Origin: Haliotis asinina
Taxonomy: Eukaryota; Mollusca; Gastropoda; Lepetellida; Haliotidae
Assembly (NCBI RefSeq): GCF_037392515.1
Contig: NC_090283.1
Coordinates: forward strand, 14,758,501 to 14,822,500
Direction: 5' to 3'
Length of the DNA stretch: 64,000 bases
Part shown: one piece after another, positions 58,618-64,000 of the stretch
Layout of the letters: each line of letters starts with the position of its first letter
How positions within the stretch are numbered: position 1 is the stretch's first letter
Translations under genes and position numbers: made by a program
Notes under the pieces: model-generated
What the model was told of the DNA's origin: nothing
Database searches by the model: none
Seen by the model: the letters and a program-made list of their open reading frames with translations, nothing else

Positions 58618-59994
58618 TAGATATACAGATATGTGTTGGTTGCGAAAGCGAAAGCGTAATGAAGATGGTTGTGGCGAAGCGATTCCGATGTGTGGCGGAG
58701 GGAGTGGTCTGGTTGAGGATGTGTCTGAAGGCGATTGGTCGGTGGACATTGTTTGCGATGTTATCAATAGTGTATGCGATGGGAAGGTGGTGCAACGGTG
58801 TTCGAAAGTGCCCACAAGAAAATGAAGAAGGGCACGGATTGCGATGTCTTCTGGCACCGATCTCGATGGTTCTAGTCAGGGATGCCGATTTGGTGCTCAG
58901 GCCAAGAATTTTGGCCACGACTTCAGGCTGTGGAATTTTCCGACCCCGAGATGATACAGGAAAGCGCAGTCACACGATGGAATCGGTGGTAAACACGACA
59001 GCTTCCGGGTCAGTTTTATATAATTATGCATCCGACCCCAAAACTACTGAAAATATTTTTTTTCGGTTCTTGTTGTGATTGCAACAATAACACTCCTGAA
59101 TGCAATTTGGACAAGTATTTTTTAATCATTCAAGAACCACGAGTGTGTCCAGTTTATAATTGCTTTCTCTTTTCAAGAAGCAATACAACTGAAACCCATG
59201 TTCTAAACGATGTACATTGTTTGGGGACATCTGTTACACCTATGCTGGAAATGAAGGGAAAACTGAATGTAAACGAGCGCTACGATGACGTAATCAGTTC
59301 TTTCCATCAACCACAATCAAGGAATATTCATGAGAGTTAATGAAACTTTAAACACACGAGGCGCATTAACTCACCGTAATTAAGAAATGCCAATGTATGC
59401 ATTAGTAAAATTAGTCAAACTATTATGGTATGAATGGTGTTTTTGATTTTGTTGTGAATGCACTTGCGCGTAGAATGTGAATTTGTACACCCAACAGGGA
59501 AACCAATACTCACACAAGCGTAATACTCTGCTGGGCGAAATCAGTGTATACCCTTGCCCTACCGACATCAAGGGGAATTGGGCCGAGTGCAAATGTTGTG
59601 CTGACGGTTGTAGAGGGATTGAATGTTTTGAGTTGAATAAGAGCTGATTACCGAAAACCAGGGAATCTCTCGCTTTGTTGGCAGGGGCAGGAGTTTGGGG
59701 ATGAAGTAGGCTGTTTGCAAAACGTTGCTCAGACCAAGGATATCTAGTATATCACCGTCATACATGGTACCGTTCGTCTAACAAACTTACTTCAGAGCTC
59801 CTGTTTCTTAACACAGACTTAGTCGTTTTCCAAGAACAAATCCACAAAACTATTGAGGAGACGGGTGGAGTTGCATAAGAGATAGATAAAAACTACATAC
59901 AGGCGCAGGCCACCGTGGTATGCTTACCTGAAGCTGCACCTGATCCTGAACCCGAACGTAACCCCAACCTCAAACCCCCTAAACCTCAATCTAA

Positions 59995-60070
59995 CTGAAC
60001 CTGAACCTGAACCTGAACCTACCTACCTACCTACCTACCTACCTACCTACCTACCTACCTACCTACCTAC
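59995..60070 (+). repeat. (CCTGAA)n and (CCTA)n microsatellite
   Basis: Four 'aacctg' units pass directly into about thirteen 'ccta' units, a compound array likely grown by slippage. Confidence 0.97.
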
Positions 60071-60566
60071 AAGGTCTCTTGAGATTCAAGGCTACACAGA
60101 CACTGGCTTGATGGACTCACCGACTGATTGAAGCGGACCATAAATGTGTGGAAAATAGCCGTATGTGGTCTCATGAAATTATATTTTCTACGTTTGAAGG
60201 ATGAATTAGTAGGAATTTGTTTTCTCCTAACGGTATGTAACGACAGTTAGCTGGGTGGCGCTGTTAAGAGTATGTAAGGGTTACTCAAATTAGCCATTCC
60301 CGCAGAAGTATATCACGGCCACATGAATTTTTCTTTTCTTTTCTTCAGTACGTTTGCATTTCATAATGAAACAATGTTGATATGTTGCAGGTGTTGATTA
60401 CTCTGATGATAAATGTAAGATGTGCATGTTTTGTGTCTGCATCCCGGCTGGAGAGCCGTGATAATACTTACAAGTTTGTATATTGAAATGAAGCAAATAT
60501 ACCATTGCATACCATTGTACACCATTGTTGAGCTGAAGAGCCGTGATAATACTTTTATTTATGTAC

Positions 60567-60672
60567 TGAGTGAGTGAGTGAGTGAGTGAGTGAGTGAGTG
60601 AGTGAGTTTGGTTTTACGCCGCTTTTAGCAATATTCCAGCAATATCACGGCGGGGGACACCAGAAAATGGAT
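60567..60672 (-). repeat. SINE family 2 tail with (TGAG)n
   Basis: A 40-bp TGAG run followed by 'tttggttttacgccgctttt' and 'caatatcacggcgggggaca', the inverted 3' third of the tRNA-headed SINE. It is 5'-truncated. Confidence 0.88.
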
Positions 60673-60715
60673 TTATGTACTGAAATGAATGACTTACAAT
60701 ATATATGTGTATATA

Positions 60716-62012
60716 TAGTCTGGTTCATAATTATTGAGAATTTTTCTTCTTACTTTGAGCTATCCTAACACCTCAACTGATTCACTGATACTTAAAACTA
60801 AGTAATGGTATAAGGGAGGTAACTCATCTTGGCCTACTGAGTATAGTACAATTAGAGTTACCTCCCCTGAATTTGTAGCAGACGTCATTTTCCTCAGCAC
60901 TGTCAACAATGTCTGCTGTAGATAAAAGAAGGTTAATTTTTGAGTTGTGTAAGCAAGGAATTGATGATGTAAATATATTGGCAGAGAGAACAGGAACTCC
61001 TCTTTCTACTGTGTATAGGATTAGGAAGAATTTTAAAGAGGGAAAGGATTTGGGGCACCAGAAAGGAGCAGAGAGACCCAGAAAATTGGACTTCTCAGAT
61101 CGCGTCTGGCTGGGAATTTTAGCGTCTAAAAAGCAAAGGGCAAGCATCTCCAACATCAGGTATGAAATGATAGAAAGGGGATCAACAGTTGTATCAAAAT
61201 CTACAGTTAGAAGAAATTTGATTGATCTTGGATGGGAGAAAAAGACTGGAATTCCTTCTCCTCTCATGAAACAAGAACATAAAGACAGGCGTGTTGAGTG
61301 GTGTTTGGCACATGAAAACTTTGACTGGGAAAATGTGATTTTTACTGATGAAAGCTCAATATGGGTATATCCCAGTAATGTGAAAATATGGACAAAGTCT
61401 GCGTCAGCACCGTTGTATCGACGACCTAAATACAGCCCAAAGTTTCATGTATGGGGAGGGATATCCTTATTAGGAACGACCCCGCTGTGTGTGTTTGAGG
61501 GAAATCTGACAAGTCAACGCTACACTAACATATTAGATAATTTTCTCCTTCCAAGTGCACATGTGTTTTATGGAAATGACTGGATTTTGCAGCAAGATAA
61601 TGATCCTAAACACACCGCAAAACATGCCAAGCAGTGGTTTCAGGAGAAAAATGTGACTGCATTACCATTTCCTGCATATAGTCCTGACTTAAATCCCATT
61701 GAGAACATTTGGGGGATGATGAAGGAATGTGTGAATTAAAAGGGGTTTACAAAAATTGAAGACATGAAGAGAGAAGTGGTCCGATACTGGGACAGCATAA
61801 CTCACGAGATACTAACCTCTCTGATAGTAAGTATGCCTACCCATCTTAGACTGTGCCGTGAAGCTCAAGGAGACTTGATAAAATATTAAATTGTTACCTA
61901 CACGACATGAAAAGGTCAGTTCACTTTCACAATACATTCAATTTTATCTGATTTGTTCTCGTTTAATAATATGAAATGCTTTAGCTATTCTCAATAATTT
62001 TGAACCATACTG
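60716..62012 (+). mobile_element. Tc1-like DNA transposon with TIRs and TA target
   Basis: About 1.3 kb. The terminal inverted repeats 'agtctggttcataattattg' (60717-) and the inverse 'agtatggttcaaaattattg' (up to 62011) extend about 26 bp with three mismatches. TA flanks both ends (60714-60715 and 62013-62014). It carries one transposase gene filling most of the element. Confidence 0.92.
60909..61889 (+). CDS. Tc1-family transposase with one late stop
   Basis: The 276-residue open part runs to 61739. A helix-turn-helix (VNILAERTGTPLSTVYRIRK) and a second DNA-binding block are followed by a complete DD34E core: FTDESSIWVY, QQDNDPKHTAKHAK and YSPDLNPIENIWGMMK. A TAA at 61737-61739 then interrupts the frame, which continues KGFTKIEDMKREVVRYW and ends naturally at LIKY. 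Expected length is about 326 residues; the truncated form keeps all three catalytic acids but loses the C-terminal helices. The stop could be a single C-to-T change of a glutamine codon. The rest of the frame is undamaged, so the copy is young. Confidence 0.88.
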
Positions 62013-62014
62013 TA

Positions 62015-64000
62015 TTAGGTTAGGCTAGGCTAGGCTAGGAGCCGTCATGCTGTTCATGCATTAACATGTATGATGCTCTATACGCTGCGGGTAGAAGAGC
62101 CTTTATAACACGATATATTCATACAGAGTTATATATCCATCACTAATTGCATATGCCTTGGAGAAGAGCCATTATAATACGGTTACTTTGAAACTTGTCT
62201 TGTGGCTGTTGAAGAGCCATTATAATGCTATTTGTGAGAGAGGAATATATATGACACACACTTTATTTACTCTTTGGTATTGTTGATGATAGCATATTGT
62301 CCTGTTTGAACGACATTATAAAAAATAAATCGTAAGGTAAGGTGTATTCCTACACATGTAAAGTACCATATACCTAAGGTGAGCATAGTCTGCCGTAGAC
62401 CCTCCAGTACGGGTTGTTGGTGCATACGTTGAGGAAGCACGGTTCCTGAGTTTTCTTCATGGAAGTTTGACGTGTCGGGCTTCAGCAAAGGACTGTTAGG
62501 TTATGCTAAACACGTATAATGCTTTGTTTGGGTGAAAGACTTGTCAGTGCGATTGTGGCAGGCGTATTTTAGTGTAAATATATTATTTTAGTCTTATTCT
62601 CTTAATTATTTTCCTTCTCACCTTTTTAGTTGTATTATTATGAGGCAGCTGGTTAAGGGTTAAGCTTTAGAGCTTGGCCACACCGATTCATTGCCCAAGC
62701 GATGACACTTCTCAGTTGATTGGTCTCACTAATTCCCTGCACAATGACACTCGTTCTGTACCTGAAGACAGCTGAGACAGACGGTGGAAGATTAAGGTTA
62801 GTATTCATTTAATTAAAGTAACATTGCATTTAATACTTGCTGTATCTTCATAATAACAGTATGTCTATTTACTACCATTCAAATAAGCATTACATTGTAT
62901 AGCATGTAAAGTGCGCTGAATTAATGACGTTGGTTTTTCTATCCTAAGCTAAACACAAGTACGTATTACTAATATATTCTTCTGTTTACTATCCTTTCAC
63001 TTTATGTGTGAGACGAGAGAATGTGTTTTAATATAAGCTGCTATGTTTTAACTATTGTAAATATAAGTGTAATTATCCATGTGTGGAAGTGTGGCCAAGT
63101 CATGTTTTTAATCATTATTAGTTTCATAGTTTATATGTTTCAATTTGAAGTACTTGTATATAGTTAATATATAGTGTATAGGTGTCAGCTTTTATGTGTA
63201 CAAATAAAATATAACAAACCCTCTCAGTTAAATGTATCCCTGCACCCACAATCACTCCAATTAACAATGGTCACTCTAATGGGTCAGGCCAGCTTCTGAC
63301 CCATGCGCTTTCACTCTGCACATGCTTCTTTTGTCTTTCTGTCTGAGTTTCTCTGGTCAGCTTGCCACCTATTGTCTGCTAAGTTGAAAAGGTTTGTGTC
63401 ACACACAGCTTATTGGCAGTCAAGAAAGACCATGAAAAGAGGAGGATCATTTCACTATATTGGATGTTTTATGGAGTTAATTAGGAGTTTATCAAGTTAG
63501 TACATAGATTGTATGTGTATTTATGATATTGTATATAGTGTACTCCTTACGGAAGTGCTATATTAATGCTTCCGTGTATAAATAGATGTATCTATTGTAT
63601 ACCTAGATGTATCTATTGTATAACTAAATGTATCACCATGTTCCCAACTATCAGTACCGTCGTTTGGATGAGTATTTTAAGTGAAATTTATCTGAATTAC
63701 GTCATTGAATATACATTAAATATTTACATTAAATATGGCATAGACAGTTAGTCTCTATCAGGCTAAAACTAACAGATGGTGTGACTGTATAATCGTGTGA
63801 ATGTGATATCAAATGGTGAGGGTAGATGTGAGATATGTGGATTTTATCATAACGTATCTTATATACCATTATCAAGGTTGTATTTTAATTTTCTTATAAT
63901 GATCTTCGAGAACTCAACTGCATGAGAGGTCGTAGTCACTCATTGCCACACAGTGGTAAGTGTACCTTATAAGTATTAAACTTCATGCATTTTCCTCAGG
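62015..64000. other. AT-rich flank without recognisable gene
   Basis: A short 'taggctaggctaggctagg' repeat at 62023-62040 and several 'gaagagccattataat' echoes (62095-62230) are the only structure I see. Open frames are short. A frame at 63303-63500 starts plausibly but has no domain or splice support. Confidence 0.4.

Noticed and set aside
58484-59078. Overlapping frames of 136-154 codons on both strands
   Set aside because: Driven by a GGATGT repeat and compositional bias; no recognisable domain and no splice partners.
62023-62040. Telomere-like TTAGG or TAGG repeat
   Set aside because: Only a few irregular units of 'taggc'; not the TTAGGG array of molluscan telomeres.

Overview
The window looks like nuclear DNA of a marine gastropod, most probably an abalone (Haliotis). 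The host genes have short exons with GT-AG introns. The DNA is AT-rich, full of dispersed repeats, and saturated with a SINE-like repeat (tail ACTC-repeat, body reading 'gcggcgtaaaactaaactc') that I associate with Haliotis. There are no bacterial features. Gene models here were built by hand from reading frame, splice signals and comparison of duplicated copies; no search was run.

Region 1 (about 0.6-33.5 kb) is the most informative. It holds two tandem, full-length paralogous genes on the + strand, each with six exons in identical phase. Each encodes a signal peptide, a C-type lectin domain, a cysteine-rich PAN/WSC-like domain, a Ser/Thr-rich stalk of ATSSDG-type heptads, one membrane segment and a very short tail (polybasic in the first gene). 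The first spans 2293-8751 (596 aa), the second 17483-33529 (541 aa). Their upstream sequence, including a 20-22 bp minisatellite, was duplicated with them. Intron 1 grew from 1.2 kb to 10.4 kb in the second copy through insertion of a Tc1 transposon, an LTR-like fossil, a capsid-like fossil, foldbacks and SINEs. Both genes carry a ladder of extra 3' splice sites before the stalk exon that would give secreted truncated forms. Gene 2 also has a duplicated, in-frame 5' splice site.

Region 2 (35.5-42.2 kb) is a nest. A complete-looking 5.6 kb PIF/Harbinger element (35748-41357) carries an intact four-exon transposase and, converging on it, an intact five-exon Myb/SANT-like DNA-binding protein. 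It has 28 bp identical terminal inverted repeats and a CAG target duplication, and it sits inside an old decayed Tc1 copy.

Region 3 (42.6-64 kb) is mostly repeats: an LTR-like copy, a cluster of SINEs with TAG microsatellites at 44.6-45.9 kb, and a GAGT-rich block at 50.6-51.3 kb. It also holds exons of a minus-strand LDL-receptor-A protein (50.0-52.2 kb), a small three-exon minus-strand gene of 95 codons (57.1-58.1 kb), and a near-intact Tc1 element with one in-frame stop (60716-62012). Long stretches (46-49.9, 52.8-57.1 and 62-64 kb) show no gene I can defend.
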